A DNA stretch of 64,000 bases. Origin: Rhodococcus rhodochrous. Lineage in GTDB: Bacteria > Actinomycetota > Actinomycetes > Mycobacteriales > Mycobacteriaceae. The notes below the pieces were generated by a model that searched no databases, was not told where the DNA came from, and worked only from the letters and a program-made list of their open reading frames with translations. Position 1 is the stretch's first letter. Each line of letters starts with the position of its first letter. A program made the position numbers and the translations under genes. The DNA lies in NCBI RefSeq assembly GCF_014854695.1, contig NZ_CP027559.1:1-64000 (forward strand). Direction: 5' to 3'. Positions 7,836 through 16,702 of this stretch are shown here, piece by piece.

Positions 7836-9413
7836 CTAAAAACTACCTGTCTTAGTAATTGGGTGGGTGTGGGCCTTCTGGCGACCGATGAGCAGGATCC
7901 ACATCACGGCCGCGGCGGCGAGCACCTCAGGGCCCGAACCGAGCCGGGTCGCCCAGGTCAGTCGGGTACCCAGGGGCAGCTCACCGACGAGGACGTCGGC
8001 GGTGAACATCGCACTGCGGTTGGTGACCGCGCCGTCGGGAGTGATCAGAGCGCTGACGCCGCTGGTAGCCGCGACCACCACGGACCGCCCGTGCTCTACC
8101 GCCCGTAGCCGAGACATGGCCAGCTGCTGGTAGGTCATCTCGGTGCGGCCGAAGGTCGCGTTGTTGGTGGGCACTACCAGCAACTGGGCGCCTGCCCGCA
8201 CCGACTCGGCAACCGCATCGTCGAAGGCAACCTCGTAACAGGTCGCCACCCCCACCGGTACGCCGTTGAGCTCGACCCGGCCGGTACCGTCTCCGGGGAC
8301 GAACCGGCCTGCCTGCGCGGCCGCCGGCCACAGGCGCTCGATCACCGGGCGCAGCGGCAGATATTCCCCGAACGGCACCAGGCGCCGCTTGAGGTGCCGG
8401 GCCCCGGGACCTGTCACCGGATCCCACACCAGCGCACTGTTACCGCTGGTGCCGTCCCCGTTGTCGAGCACGGCACCGACGAGGATGGGCACGCCGATGG
8501 CGGCAGCGGCCTCATCGAGCTCGGCGTGGGCATCGGCCTGACGCAGCGGATCGATGTCCGAGGAGTTCTCCGGCCACACCACCAGCTGCGGCCGGGGCGC
8601 GCGACCCGACGCCACGTCGACGGCAAGTCGTTCGGTCGCCGCGACGTGATTGTCGAGCACGGCCCGACGCTGGGCGTTGAAATCGAGCCCCATTCGCGGC
8701 ACGTTGCCTTGCACGGCCGCGACCGTGACCGTCGATGCCGGGAAGCGGGCGGAGTCGCGCATCCCGACGAGCGGTGCCGCCGCAAATGCGACCGCTGCCA
8801 GCAGCATCGAACCCATCGCGACCGCAGGCCGCCGCTCGCGCGCAGCGATCACGGTTGTGACCACCGCGGTGCCGATCACCGCGACGGCGAAGCCCACACC
8901 GGCAGGCCCAGCAAGGGAAGCCAGCTGCAGAAGTGGCCCCTCGGCTTGCCCGAAGGCCAGCCGTCCCCACGGAAATCCTCCGAACGGAATCCGTGCGCGT
9001 ATTGCTTCGGTGACCACCCAGGCGGCGGCAATCGATACCGGGGCCGCCGGGCGGCGGCTGAGCGCCGCGGCCAGGGCGCCGAATATCCCGACCGCGAGCG
9101 CCTCGATCGCTGCAAGCGCCAACCAGGGCACCGGTCCGACGTAGACACCGACCCAGGGCAGCAAGGGCAGAAAGAACCCCAACCCGGCCAGGTAGCCGTA
9201 GCCGAAGCCGGCGCGCCTGCGTCGGCCGTGCAGTACGGCGGTGAGCACGGCAATGGCGAGCGGGGCCAACCACCATCCCGTGCGGGGTGGGAAACTGGCA
9301 TAGAGCATCAGCCCGGCTAGAATCGATGCCGCACTACGCACCGGCACCGACAACTCCGGTCCGCGGCGCCGCACCGAGGTAGGGAGCGCCACGGTGGTGG
9401 CCCCCTCACTCAT
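7836..9413 (-). CDS. lnt: apolipoprotein N-acyltransferase
   Basis: Membrane enzyme that adds the third acyl chain to the N-terminal Cys of lipoproteins. It has 525 residues from the ATG at 9413 (AGAGGGAAC upstream): a membrane bundle in the first 200 residues, then a nitrilase domain. The catalytic elements are visible: Glu in VVWPENSSD, Lys in LKRRLVPFGEYLPL, and Cys in VATCYEVAF. It follows ccsB by 67 bp. A host of this type should already have a chromosomal lnt, so this is an accessory copy; lspA at 19675 is another step of the same pathway. Confidence 0.93.
   Translation of the reverse strand: MSEGATTVALPTSVRRRGPELSVPVRSAASILAGLMLYASFPPRTGWWLAPLAIAVLTAVLHGRRRRAGFGYGYLAGLGFFLPLLPWVGVYVGPVPWLALAAIEALAVGIFGALAAALSRRPAAPVSIAAAWVVTEAIRARIPFGGFPWGRLAFGQAEGPLLQLASLAGPAGVGFAVAVIGTAVVTTVIAARERRPAVAMGSMLLAAVAFAAAPLVGMRDSARFPASTVTVAAVQGNVPRMGLDFNAQRRAVLDNHVAATERLAVDVASGRAPRPQLVVWPENSSDIDPLRQADAHAELDEAAAAIGVPILVGAVLDNGDGTSGNSALVWDPVTGPGARHLKRRLVPFGEYLPLRPVIERLWPAAAQAGRFVPGDGTGRVELNGVPVGVATCYEVAFDDAVAESVRAGAQLLVVPTNNATFGRTEMTYQQLAMSRLRAVEHGRSVVVAATSGVSALITPDGAVTNRSAMFTADVLVGELPLGTRLTWATRLGSGPEVLAAAAVMWILLIGRQKAHTHPITKTGSF
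7842..7856. promoter_or_regulatory. ACTA-N7-TAGT site upstream of the M23 peptidase gene
   Basis: ACTACCTGTCTTAGT lies in the last codons of lnt and about 90 bp before the M23 start. A second half, ACTAAG at 7824, also pairs with its CTTAGT. It may give the peptidase its own regulated promoter inside the longer operon. Because it is in coding sequence this is the weakest of the four sites. Confidence 0.45.
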
Positions 9414-9480
9414 CGACGAGTTCCCTCTTATGAGGCGGACGCGCAGACCCCTGTACACAGGTACACATGCCCAGGGTGTG

Positions 9481-10458
9481 TCAGTTCAGTCCGGCATAGG
9501 AGTGCAGCCCCGAGACCACCATGTTGATGATGAACAGGTTGAACAGCATAGATACGAACCCGGCAATGTTGATCCAGGCCGCGCGGGTTTCCCGCCAGCC
9601 GGCGGTGGCCCGGGCGTGCAGGTAGGCGGCGTAGATCACCCATGCGATGAACGAGACGGTTTCTTTCGGGTCCCAGCCCCAGAACCGGCCCCAAGCGGCT
9701 TCGGCCCAGATCGCGCCGAGGACGACCCCGGCACCGAACAAGGGGAACGCGAAGATCGTCGTGCGGTAGGCGAGACGGTCGAGGGCGCGGGCGTCGGGGA
9801 GCCGTTGCATGAGTCGGGCCAGCCGGGTATCCGGGCGTTTTTCGGCGTTCAACGCCAGCAGAAACAGCGTGCTGGCCACCCCGGAGACGAGGAAAACTCC
9901 GCTCGAGACGGACACGACCGAGACGTGGATCGGCAGCCAGAAAGACTGTAGCGCCGGCACCACCGGGGCGGCATCGGCGTAGAGCACGGTGCCAGCGACG
10001 AACAGCAGGATCAGCACCGGGATCAGCGCGAATGCCCACAGCACGCGCAGCGCCGGGCGGCGCAGCACGATCAGCCCGGCAAGTACGCCCACCGCGCAGG
10101 TGACGGTGACGAACTCGTACATGTTGCCCCAGGGGAAACGCGCGGTGGCCAGCCCGCGCAGCACCATCGAACCAACGTGCAAGATCAGGGCGATCACGAG
10201 GACGCTGACGCCCATGCGGCCGAGCCGGTCCGAAAGGTCCCGCCGGGGTGGCTCGGCGACCCGGCCCGGCCTGTCGGCGGGGACCGCAGAGGTGGTAGAA
10301 GTGGCAGAGGTGGTGGCGGCCGCGAGCATGGGTGCGGTACGGCGCACCCGCACGGCCGCGAATTCGGCGATGAACAGCACCAGCGCCAGTAAGTAGATGG
10401 CGAAGGCTGTTTCGAAGCTCAGGTCGGAGTAGCGGGCGAGGGTGTCGTCAATCGGCAT
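9481..10458 (-). CDS. ccsB: cytochrome c biogenesis protein CcsB/ResC (CcsA-type heme handling)
   Basis: Membrane heme-handling half of the system II cytochrome c synthase, 325 residues and about eight helices. The WWD-type signature WGRFWGWDPKETVSF lies between helices in the C-terminal half, with conserved His residues flanking it (LPIHVSVV, GLHSYAG). The N-terminal 85 residues include an Ala/Thr-rich cytosolic loop. Only 3 bp separate it from resB upstream, its obligate partner. Confidence 0.94.
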   Translation of the reverse strand: MPIDDTLARYSDLSFETAFAIYLLALVLFIAEFAAVRVRRTAPMLAAATTSATSTTSAVPADRPGRVAEPPRRDLSDRLGRMGVSVLVIALILHVGSMVLRGLATARFPWGNMYEFVTVTCAVGVLAGLIVLRRPALRVLWAFALIPVLILLFVAGTVLYADAAPVVPALQSFWLPIHVSVVSVSSGVFLVSGVASTLFLLALNAEKRPDTRLARLMQRLPDARALDRLAYRTTIFAFPLFGAGVVLGAIWAEAAWGRFWGWDPKETVSFIAWVIYAAYLHARATAGWRETRAAWINIAGFVSMLFNLFIINMVVSGLHSYAGLN

Positions 10459-10461
10459 ACG

Positions 10462-12078
10462 CTATCGGTCTTCCTTCGGAGCAGAGGGCACATCGGGTAG
10501 CAGGCGCTGACAGATGTCGGTGAACTCCGAACCCCACCCGGCCTGGTCGGTACGGGCCAATCCCCCCAGTTCGAGGGCGGTGCCGGCGCCGTCAGGGCGC
10601 AACCGCACCCAGATCCGGCGGCGCTTGATCACCAGCGAGGCCAGAAGTCCGCCCATCATGGTGATTGCGAAGACCAGCACCCAGTTCTGCGCGGGATCAT
10701 GAGAGACCTGCAGGTAGGCGAATTCCTCGGCGCCGTCGAACCGTACCGCGGTACCGTCGGCCAGGGTCGTGGACTCGCCGGGCTTCAGGTTGACGCGGTC
10801 CTGTTTGACCAACCGGCCCTGATTGATCATTTCGGAGTTCAGCTTGAAGATCGACTGCGGAATGCCGGTATCCAGGCCGGTATCGCCCTTGTAGATGTCG
10901 ATGGCCACGGCCGGATCCAACATGTCGGGGAACACCGAGGTCAGCAAGGTGCCGTCGAACGCTGCGGTGGGCGCGAACAGCCCTTCGAGCGCGATCTGGT
11001 TGCGGCGGCGCTCGTCCGGATCCGGGTAGGTGCCGCCGGGCGGATCGAAACGCAGGGCGCCGCTGCTGAGGAACGTGGTGGCGTCCTCGGGGGCGAACTG
11101 CAATGTTTCGGTGCGCGATTGTCCGTCGGGGAAGGTCACGGTGAACCGGGGCGCGTAGCCGTGGCCGGTGAGGTAGACCCGTTCGTTGCCCAGGCGCAGC
11201 GGTTCGTTGACCCGCAGTCGGTGCTGCTGCCAGCGGTCGGTGCCCAAGTCCTCTCCGTTTTGGTAGGAGATGTTCGAGGTGAACATCTTCGCTTGGCCAT
11301 TGTCGAGGTAGTCGGCGGAAAAGTCCTCGACCCTGACGCAGAAGGGCTCGAGTCCGGTGCCGTCGGTGGCGGTACCGGCTCGGAACGAGTCGTACACCGC
11401 CGGGGAGGTGTTGCAGAACCCGGGACCGCCGTCGGCGATGACGATCACCGCGCCCTCGTACCCGAACAACCGGCCGGTGGCCACCGCCACCAACAACCCC
11501 ACCAGGGAGAAGTGGAAGACCAGGTTGCCGGCCTCGCGCAGGTAGCCCTTTTCGGCGGAGATCGACCGGTGCCCGTCGTCGCCGGTGCGGGTGACCGTTC
11601 GCCACCGGCGCAGCACGGTCTGTACCTGCTCGAGAGTGTCGTCGATGGGAGTGTCGAGTTTTCCCTGGTGGTGGTGCGGCAGCCGGGACAGATTGCGCGG
11701 TACCGCGACCGGCTCACTGCGCAGCGCCCGCAGATGCTCGCGCAGGCGCGGGAGCAGACATCCGATGAGCGAGATCATCAGCAGCGCGTAGATGGCGGTG
11801 AACCAGAAGCTGGCGAACACGTCGAACATTTCGAGTCGGTCCAGGAGCGGGCCGAGAACCGGGCGGGCGGCGATGTACTCGTCGACCTTGCCGACGTTGA
11901 GGTTGCGTTGCGGGAGCAGCGCCCCGGGGATCGCGGCGACCGCGAGCAGGAACAGCAGCACCAGGGCGGTGCGCATCGAGGTGAGCTGACGCCACAGGTT
12001 CCGGGCCTGGGCGAGGGCGCGGCGCCACGGAGGAGGACTCGGTAGCGGTGGTGCCGGATTCCGGTCGGTGAGGGTCAT
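10462..12078 (-). CDS. resB: cytochrome c biogenesis protein ResB/Ccs1
   Basis: The other half of the system II cytochrome c synthase, 538 residues. It has membrane helices near 40-60, 90-110 and 180-200, a large extracytoplasmic domain, and a last helix near 455-475. It presents apocytochrome to the heme-bearing partner. The ATG at 12078 overlaps the ccdA stop (ATGA), and ccsB follows at once. The domain layout is complete, with no sign of decay. Confidence 0.94.
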   Translation of the reverse strand: MTLTDRNPAPPLPSPPPWRRALAQARNLWRQLTSMRTALVLLFLLAVAAIPGALLPQRNLNVGKVDEYIAARPVLGPLLDRLEMFDVFASFWFTAIYALLMISLIGCLLPRLREHLRALRSEPVAVPRNLSRLPHHHQGKLDTPIDDTLEQVQTVLRRWRTVTRTGDDGHRSISAEKGYLREAGNLVFHFSLVGLLVAVATGRLFGYEGAVIVIADGGPGFCNTSPAVYDSFRAGTATDGTGLEPFCVRVEDFSADYLDNGQAKMFTSNISYQNGEDLGTDRWQQHRLRVNEPLRLGNERVYLTGHGYAPRFTVTFPDGQSRTETLQFAPEDATTFLSSGALRFDPPGGTYPDPDERRRNQIALEGLFAPTAAFDGTLLTSVFPDMLDPAVAIDIYKGDTGLDTGIPQSIFKLNSEMINQGRLVKQDRVNLKPGESTTLADGTAVRFDGAEEFAYLQVSHDPAQNWVLVFAITMMGGLLASLVIKRRRIWVRLRPDGAGTALELGGLARTDQAGWGSEFTDICQRLLPDVPSAPKEDR

Positions 12079-12896
12079 ATCGGTAGCACCACGCTGGTGA
12101 CGAACTCATCCCGGATCCACGCGATGAACAACTCCCATGCCCCGGTCAGCAGAGCGATGCCGACCGCGAGGAGCATCACGCCGCCGACGATTTGAATGGT
12201 GCGAGAGTGGCGGCGCAGCCATCCGACACCGCGCAGGGCCGAGGACGAACCGAACGCCAAGGCGATGAACGGCAGTCCCAGTCCCAGGCAGTACGCGACG
12301 ATCAACAGCACTCCGCGGGCGGCGGTGGTGCCTTCGGTGCCGGCCGCCACAGACAGCACCCCGGCCAACGTCGGGCCCAGGCACGGTGTCCACCCCAGCG
12401 CGAAGACCCCACCGAGCAGCGGGGCGCCGGCGAGTGAGGAGATGCGCCGGGGCGCAAAACGGGTGTCCTTCTGCAATGCCGGAATCAGGCCGATGAAGGC
12501 CAGGCCCATCACGATGGTGATCACCCCGCCGAGGCGTTGGAGCAGTTCCTGGTTGATCCGCAGTGCCCCGATCACCCCGAATACCGAGGCGGTGGCCAGC
12601 ACGAACACCACGGTGAAACCGGCGACGAACAGGCCGGCGGCGCCGGTGACCCGCCACCGGCCCGTGGTGTGTACCCCGGCGGTGCCTACACCGGCAGGGG
12701 TCAGGGCCGGTGCTTCGGCGCCGGAGACGCCGGCCAGATACGACAGGTAGCCGGGCACCAAGGGCACCACGCACGGAGAGGCGAACGAGATCAACCCGGC
12801 CAACAGACAGGCGCCCACCGCCAACAGCAGCGGCCCGGACGCGGCCGCGGTCTGGAAACTCGCCCCGATTCCCTGCGCGAGCACAGTCACGGTCAC
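12075..12896 (-). CDS. ccdA: CcdA/DsbD-type membrane electron carrier
   Basis: Transfers reducing power across the membrane to extracytoplasmic thioredoxins such as the TlpA proteins upstream. It has 273 residues and six or more helices. The two redox cysteines are recognisable in [18 protein letters not shown] and in [11 protein letters not shown]. The GTG at 12896 overlaps the upstream stop as GTGA; a longer frame lies inside the TlpA gene and was rejected. It is in the middle of a tightly overlapped cytochrome c maturation operon. Confidence 0.93.
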   Translation of the reverse strand: MTVTVLAQGIGASFQTAAASGPLLLAVGACLLAGLISFASPCVVPLVPGYLSYLAGVSGAEAPALTPAGVGTAGVHTTGRWRVTGAAGLFVAGFTVVFVLATASVFGVIGALRINQELLQRLGGVITIVMGLAFIGLIPALQKDTRFAPRRISSLAGAPLLGGVFALGWTPCLGPTLAGVLSVAAGTEGTTAARGVLLIVAYCLGLGLPFIALAFGSSSALRGVGWLRRHSRTIQIVGGVMLLAVGIALLTGAWELFIAWIRDEFVTSVVLPI

Positions 12897-13516
12897 TGTT
12901 CGGCCGCCACGCGTTCGATGACCGGTTGCAGGTCCTCGGTCAGCAGGGCCCGCAGGAACACCGCCGCGACGCGATGCTGCCGGTCGAGGACGAGCGTGGA
13001 CGGGATGACGCTGGTGGGAAAGGCGCCACCGAGGGCGGTCAAGGTCGCCATCGGCGGGTCGTAGATCGATGGGTAGGACACATTGTTGTCGATCACGAAG
13101 TCCTGGGCCTTGTCGCGCTGGGGATCGCGGACGTTGATACCGAGAAACTGCACTCCCAGATCCTGGGTGGCTGCGTAGGCGCGCTCGAGATCGTCGGCTT
13201 CGCTGCGGCACGGGGCGCACCACTGTCCCCACAGGTTGAGCACGACCACCTGGTCGGCGTAATCGGCCAGGTCGACGGTGACGCCGTCGGTCATCAGGTC
13301 CGGGCCGGAGAGCGCGCCGAGGGTGCCGCGGTCGGCCGGCGGATCGTAGAAAATGTCGGTCTGTCCACCGGGGGCGACGAAATCGAAGGTGCCACCCTGG
13401 GCGACGGCGTCGGAGCCGGTGCCGCAGCCGCTCACCCCCACCAGCACCACCACGGCCAGGACCACTCGGCCCAGCAGTCGAGACGGCCGGCCGCCTGTCG
13501 GCTTTACGCCGGTCAT
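12893..13516 (-). CDS. TlpA/ResA-like thiol-disulfide lipoprotein
   Basis: Reductive thioredoxin expected to reduce the CXXCH cysteines of apocytochrome c. It has 207 residues, with a lipoprotein signal ending VSGC (Cys at about 31) and a thioredoxin fold with WGQWCAPC. The ATG at 13516 overlaps the stop of the preceding TlpA gene (ATGA), and its own stop overlaps ccdA. As a predicted lipoprotein it is a possible client of the lnt and lspA genes in the same island. Confidence 0.92.
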   Translation of the reverse strand: MTGVKPTGGRPSRLLGRVVLAVVVLVGVSGCGTGSDAVAQGGTFDFVAPGGQTDIFYDPPADRGTLGALSGPDLMTDGVTVDLADYADQVVVLNLWGQWCAPCRSEADDLERAYAATQDLGVQFLGINVRDPQRDKAQDFVIDNNVSYPSIYDPPMATLTALGGAFPTSVIPSTLVLDRQHRVAAVFLRALLTEDLQPVIERVAAEQ

Positions 13517-14145
13517 CGCAGCAGCCCGTTCACCGCGGCACGGACCTGGTCCGGGCCTGTGAACACCGCGGGCTCGGCGATCCGGTCCACCGAACCGTCG
13601 CGCTGCAGAAGGAAGGTCAGCGGCAACACGGGTGGGCCGGCCAGTGCCTGCTGTGCCCGGTCGTCGGTGTCGACGAACGAGGGGTAGCCGATGCGCAGGT
13701 CGGTCATCAGCGTCGCGGCGGAGCCCGCGGTGTCCTGCACGTTGATCCCGATCACCCGCACCGCGCCGGGCTCGCGGGCGTAGGCATCGAGCACGGGCAT
13801 TTCTTCCCGGCACGGTCCGCACCACGAGGCCCACACGTTGAGCAGGGCCGGTTCCCCGGCCAGGGCGCCGCCGAGATCGACGGGGCGGTCCGAACCCAGG
13901 CACCGCACCGTCACCTCCGCCAGGGGACCTGCAGCCCCGATGCCCGTGCCGGTCGGGCAGGGCGGGGTCGCGCCCGGGTCGGGCAGAGCGTTGCGTGCCG
14001 GGGCGGGGCGGGCGGATACCGCGGTCGGCTGTAGCCCGGAATCGGCTGGGGTCACGGTGTCGTCCTCCCGTTGGGGCCACAGCGCCACCACGAACGCGAC
14101 GATCACGAATAGACACGTGATCGACCATGCAGCTCTGGTAGACAT
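13513..14145 (-). CDS. TlpA-like thioredoxin, membrane anchored
   Basis: Second extracytoplasmic thioredoxin of the operon, 210 residues. It has one N-terminal anchor helix (about 6-23), a Pro/Ala-rich linker, an extra Cys pair (PPCPTG and VRCLG) before the fold, and the WASWCGPC active site. A GGAGAGGGG site precedes the ATG at 14145. It is the first large gene of the cytochrome c maturation operon and lies just behind the long palindrome at 14165-14205. The extra cysteines could bind metal or form a structural disulfide. Confidence 0.92.
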   Translation of the reverse strand: MSTRAAWSITCLFVIVAFVVALWPQREDDTVTPADSGLQPTAVSARPAPARNALPDPGATPPCPTGTGIGAAGPLAEVTVRCLGSDRPVDLGGALAGEPALLNVWASWCGPCREEMPVLDAYAREPGAVRVIGINVQDTAGSAATLMTDLRIGYPSFVDTDDRAQQALAGPPVLPLTFLLQRDGSVDRIAEPAVFTGPDQVRAAVNGLLR

Positions 14146-14164
14146 GTGGCCCCTCTCCGTTGTC

Positions 14165-14205
14165 GTCCGACCGAAATACTACGCGAGATAGTATTTCGAT
14201 CGGAC
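14165..14205. promoter_or_regulatory. 41-bp inverted repeat containing ACTA-N7-TAGT
   Basis: Arms of 17 bp (GTCCGACCGAAATACTA and its near-perfect complement, one mismatch) flank a 7-bp centre. The core at 14178-14192 is ACTACGCGAGATAGT, the strongest copy of the shared motif. It lies between the stop of the 32-residue peptide and the TlpA ribosome site. There is no T-run after it on the minus strand, so an operator is likelier than a terminator. Confidence 0.65.
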
Positions 14206-14217
14206 GACCGGTCGGGA

Positions 14218-14316
14218 TCAGCAGCACATCATCGACGCACACATCTGGCATGCGCCGCTGAGCATCATCACGTGGCAGTCCCACAGCGCCTGCAAATTCG
14301 CAATCATTTCCTGCAT
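14218..14316 (-). CDS. 32-residue Cys/Met-rich peptide, possible metal-binding peptide
   Basis: A short gene with ATG at 14316 preceded by an excellent GAGGAGGTG ribosome site 5 bp away. The 32 residues hold five Cys (14, 23, 26, 31, 32), seven Met (1, 4, 17, 18, 25, 29, 30) and His15, with a C-x2-C and a terminal CC. Soft-metal ligands make up 40 percent of the chain. It lies between two palindromes (14356-14387 upstream, 14165-14205 downstream) at the head of the TlpA/CcdA/Ccs operon. It could be a tiny metallothionein, a copper chaperone or a sensing leader peptide. I know of no described family that it matches. Confidence 0.65.
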   Translation of the reverse strand: MQEMIANLQALWDCHVMMLSGACQMCASMMCC

Positions 14317-14355
14317 GTTTCACCTCCTCCTCGATCGCGATGCGCCACTTTCACG

Positions 14356-14387
14356 CATCTACTATCTCCGTACGTAGATAGTAGATG
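14356..14387. promoter_or_regulatory. 32-bp perfect-arm palindrome upstream of the Cys/Met peptide
   Basis: Perfect 12-bp arms CATCTACTATCT and AGATAGTAGATG surround an 8-bp CCGTACGT centre. Its ACTAT and ATAGT halves are those of the shared motif but spaced wider, so it may hold two overlapping dimer sites. It is 40-70 bp upstream of the peptide start, the usual place for a repressed promoter. Confidence 0.6.
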
Positions 14388-14439
14388 TAGACGGGAACGC
14401 TGGTCCTGGACTCGTCCAGCAAGGAAGCGTTCACGCCGA

Positions 14440-15133
14440 AAACGACCGGTTCACCTCCGCTGCGGCGCCCGTGGCGGGTTCACCACCTCGAGGCGGTGGA
14501 GGACTACCTTGCGAGCCTCTACCGCCGGAGCGGTCGCCGCGAAGAAACCTCGACCACGGCGCGGGCAGCCCGTCTGGGCTGGAGGCTGTCAGCAGTGTCA
14601 ACCATGCACCGACGCCAGGGGCCGCCGATCTGATCCTCCGCCCCACGGCGCACCGAGCGGAGTTGACCGGCCACGGCCGACAACACGCGAGAAACGTGGT
14701 GCGGCGGAACTGCCTGGTGAAGACCTTCAGGGCACCGGAGTTGTCCCTGCCGCGGATCGAACTCCCGGGAGAGGCCGACCGGCTCGAGCATGTCGTCGGC
14801 ATACTGTTCGAGGTCCGACTCGTCCGAGTCCTGGGATATCCGCGGTCGAACCCGTTCGGCAGTCCCATCCCGCTCCCGACCGAAGACCGCGCCGAGTCGT
14901 GACCCGATCTTCTGACCGCCGTCCTGCCCTGTCGACGATTCACCGTTCGGCGCATCGCCGATCACGACTCGGTGGCGCTCGGACTGCTGACCGGAGTCCA
15001 CATCGGCCTGCACACCGTCCTGACCGACGTGGTGCTCGATCCGGTCACCGACCTGGTGCACTTCGACACCGCCGGCCACCGGCACATCCATCCGCTCGGT
15101 TGCGCTCAGCAGGTGCACGGTCGATCCGGGTGA
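14440..15133 (+). pseudogene. decayed DtxR/MntR/IdeR-family metal-dependent repressor
   Basis: Three pieces of one DtxR-family protein can be read in order. The winged-helix start (HHLEAVEDYLASLYRRSG, then TTARAARLG and SAVSTM) lies in one frame from about 14478. After a frameshift near 14625 comes the dimerisation domain (VVRRNCLVKTF, EADRLEHVV, GYPRSNPFGSPIP), ending at an in-frame TGA at 14900. The SH3-like tail (CRRFTVRRIADHDSV, PVTDLVHFDTAGH) follows in the same frame. There is no good start codon. One frameshift and one stop make it a pseudogene, perhaps once the regulator of mntH. Confidence 0.75.
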
Positions 15134-15221
15134 TCGGAAGAGTCAACGGCGGTGACCGGCCGCGGACGCATCCGGCCCGCCTTACCCTGGGAGAACGGCA
15201 GACACGAAAGCGGAGGCAACG

Positions 15222-15599
15222 GTGCGGGTGAAGGGGTTCGGTGAACTCGAGGCCGTGGTGATGGACCGGATCTGGGAGCGCGAGGGCACCACCACGGTCC
15301 GGCAGATCTTCGACGCTCTCGCCGCGCACCGCGACATCGCCTACACCACGGTGATGTCGACGATGGACAACCTGTACCGCAAAGGGTGGCTGGCACGGGT
15401 CCGCACCGGCAAGGCATTCACCTACTGGCCGACACTGAGCCGGGAACAACACACGGCTCGGCTGATGCGCGAAGTGTTCGACGCGGGTGGACAGACCGAT
15501 CTGGTCTTGACCCACTTCGTCGAGCAGATGAGCGCGGAGGAATCGGCGAGCCTGCGCCAAGCACTGCGTCGACTGTCCGGCGGCGAGGACACCGCGTGA
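15222..15599 (+). CDS. blaI: BlaI/MecI/CopY-family transcriptional repressor
   Basis: Winged-helix repressor, 125 residues. The DNA-binding half includes LEAVVMDRIWE, TVRQIFDAL and YTTVMSTMDNLYRKGWL, and the C-terminal helices form the dimer. The GTG at 15222 starts the gene and its stop overlaps the M56 protease start (GTGA). Proteins of this family bind TAGT/ACTA-type palindromes and are released by cleavage. The ACTA-N7-TAGT sites across 2.7-14.2 kb are its likely targets. The inducing signal is not visible but copper or thiol stress would fit the regulon. Confidence 0.93.
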   Translation: MRVKGFGELEAVVMDRIWEREGTTTVRQIFDALAAHRDIAYTTVMSTMDNLYRKGWLARVRTGKAFTYWPTLSREQHTARLMREVFDAGGQTDLVLTHFVEQMSAEESASLRQALRRLSGGEDTA

Positions 15600-16513
15600 T
15601 CCCCGTCCTCTGCCTGCTGCTCTACGCAGCCGCCGTCGCGGTGTTCGGTCCCGTGGTCCTGGCACGGCTGACCGCCGCCGGGATCGCCCCGCGCCTGGGC
15701 GTGGCCGCCTGGCTGAGCGCAATCACAGGTGTGTCCGTCGCCGCAACCGCTGCCGTGGCGATTGCCCTCGTCGACGTGCTCGGCAGAGGTGGTGACGCCG
15801 CTCGATGGATCGTCGACTGTGTCGGCGCGCTCTCGACAAGCGTCGGCGAGCACTCCGGCGCAGACATGCGTCTGCTGTCGGGAATCGTATTGTCCGGGGG
15901 AGCGGCCGTGGGGGTCGTCAGGGCGTGGCGGATCTGCCGGGGTGTGCAGCGCCGCCGAGCCCGCACCCATGAGCACGCCCACCTGGCCCGGATGGTCGGA
16001 CGTCGCATCCCCGATCTCGACGCAGTGGTGATCGACTCCGAGGAACGAGTGGCGTACTGCATAGCCGGACGCGAAAGATCGGTGGTGATCACCCGTGGCG
16101 CGTTGGCGGTGCTCGATCCCCGGCAGCTCGCCGCCGTCCTCGCGCACGAGCGAGCCCACCTCGGCGGCCGCCACTCGCTGGTGCTCGATGTCGTCCACAG
16201 TGTGGCAGCGGCACTGCCCGGGGTTTCCCTGTTCCGGGTCGGCGCCACCGAGATCGGGCGTCTGTTCGAGATGTGCGCCGACGACGTGTCGGTCCGCGGA
16301 CAGGGAAGGCGGGCCCTCCTCGGCGGTTTGCTCGCCTTGGGTGGGCATCCGGCCCCGGAAGGTACCCTCGGCGGCGGCGGTGGGCTCACCGCCCGCGCCG
16401 CGCGGCTGGTCAGCCCGCCTCCGCCGCTCGTTCGTCTCGGCGTCACCGTCCTGCTCGGGGCCGTCATCGTCACTGTCCTTGCGGGGTCGTTGATGTGCAC
16501 CTTGATGGATTGA
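15596..16513 (+). CDS. M56-family membrane metallopeptidase (BlaR1-like protease domain)
   Basis: Membrane zinc protease expected to cleave or otherwise inactivate the BlaI partner on induction. It has 305 residues with helices near 4-24, 35-60, 90-110 and 277-300. The catalytic site H184-E-R-A-H188 lies in a cytosolic loop, with a following Glu in RLFEMCADD. Unlike BlaR1 it has no penicillin-binding sensor domain, so it does not sense beta-lactams in the BlaR1 way. The GTG start overlaps the blaI stop. Confidence 0.92.
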   Translation: MIPVLCLLLYAAAVAVFGPVVLARLTAAGIAPRLGVAAWLSAITGVSVAATAAVAIALVDVLGRGGDAARWIVDCVGALSTSVGEHSGADMRLLSGIVLSGGAAVGVVRAWRICRGVQRRRARTHEHAHLARMVGRRIPDLDAVVIDSEERVAYCIAGRERSVVITRGALAVLDPRQLAAVLAHERAHLGGRHSLVLDVVHSVAAALPGVSLFRVGATEIGRLFEMCADDVSVRGQGRRALLGGLLALGGHPAPEGTLGGGGGLTARAARLVSPPPPLVRLGVTVLLGAVIVTVLAGSLMCTLMD

Positions 16514-16601
16514 GGCGTTGGGCGGCACCCGAGGTCCCGGGGGCCGGCGTGGCCGAGGGCGATCCCACCAGGGCGGCGACTCTGTCATCGTCGAAACCCG
16601 A

Positions 16602-16625
16602 TATAATCCCCTTCAATCGATTATA
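16602..16625. promoter_or_regulatory. putative operator/promoter of cadD
   Basis: TATAAT and ATTATA form a 24-bp inverted repeat about 80 bp upstream of the cadmium transporter start. The TATAAT half is also a good -10 sequence. The ArsR-family CmtR encoded just downstream is the obvious candidate to bind here. Confidence 0.45.
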
Positions 16626-16702
16626 GGTGTGCGCCGAAGCATTGCTGCCTTCCCGGATCGCTCGTAAGCGGACGGGTTCGGGCGCCGGGTCGAAAGGTGC
16701 TC

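Noticed and set aside
14519-15118. 200-codon minus-strand frame upstream of blaI
   Set aside because: The plus strand of the same region reads as the parts of a DtxR-family repressor in order, which explains the frame as a shadow of a pseudogene.
15222-16513. BlaI/M56 pair read as beta-lactam resistance
   Set aside because: The M56 protein has no penicillin-binding domain and no beta-lactamase gene is present in the window.
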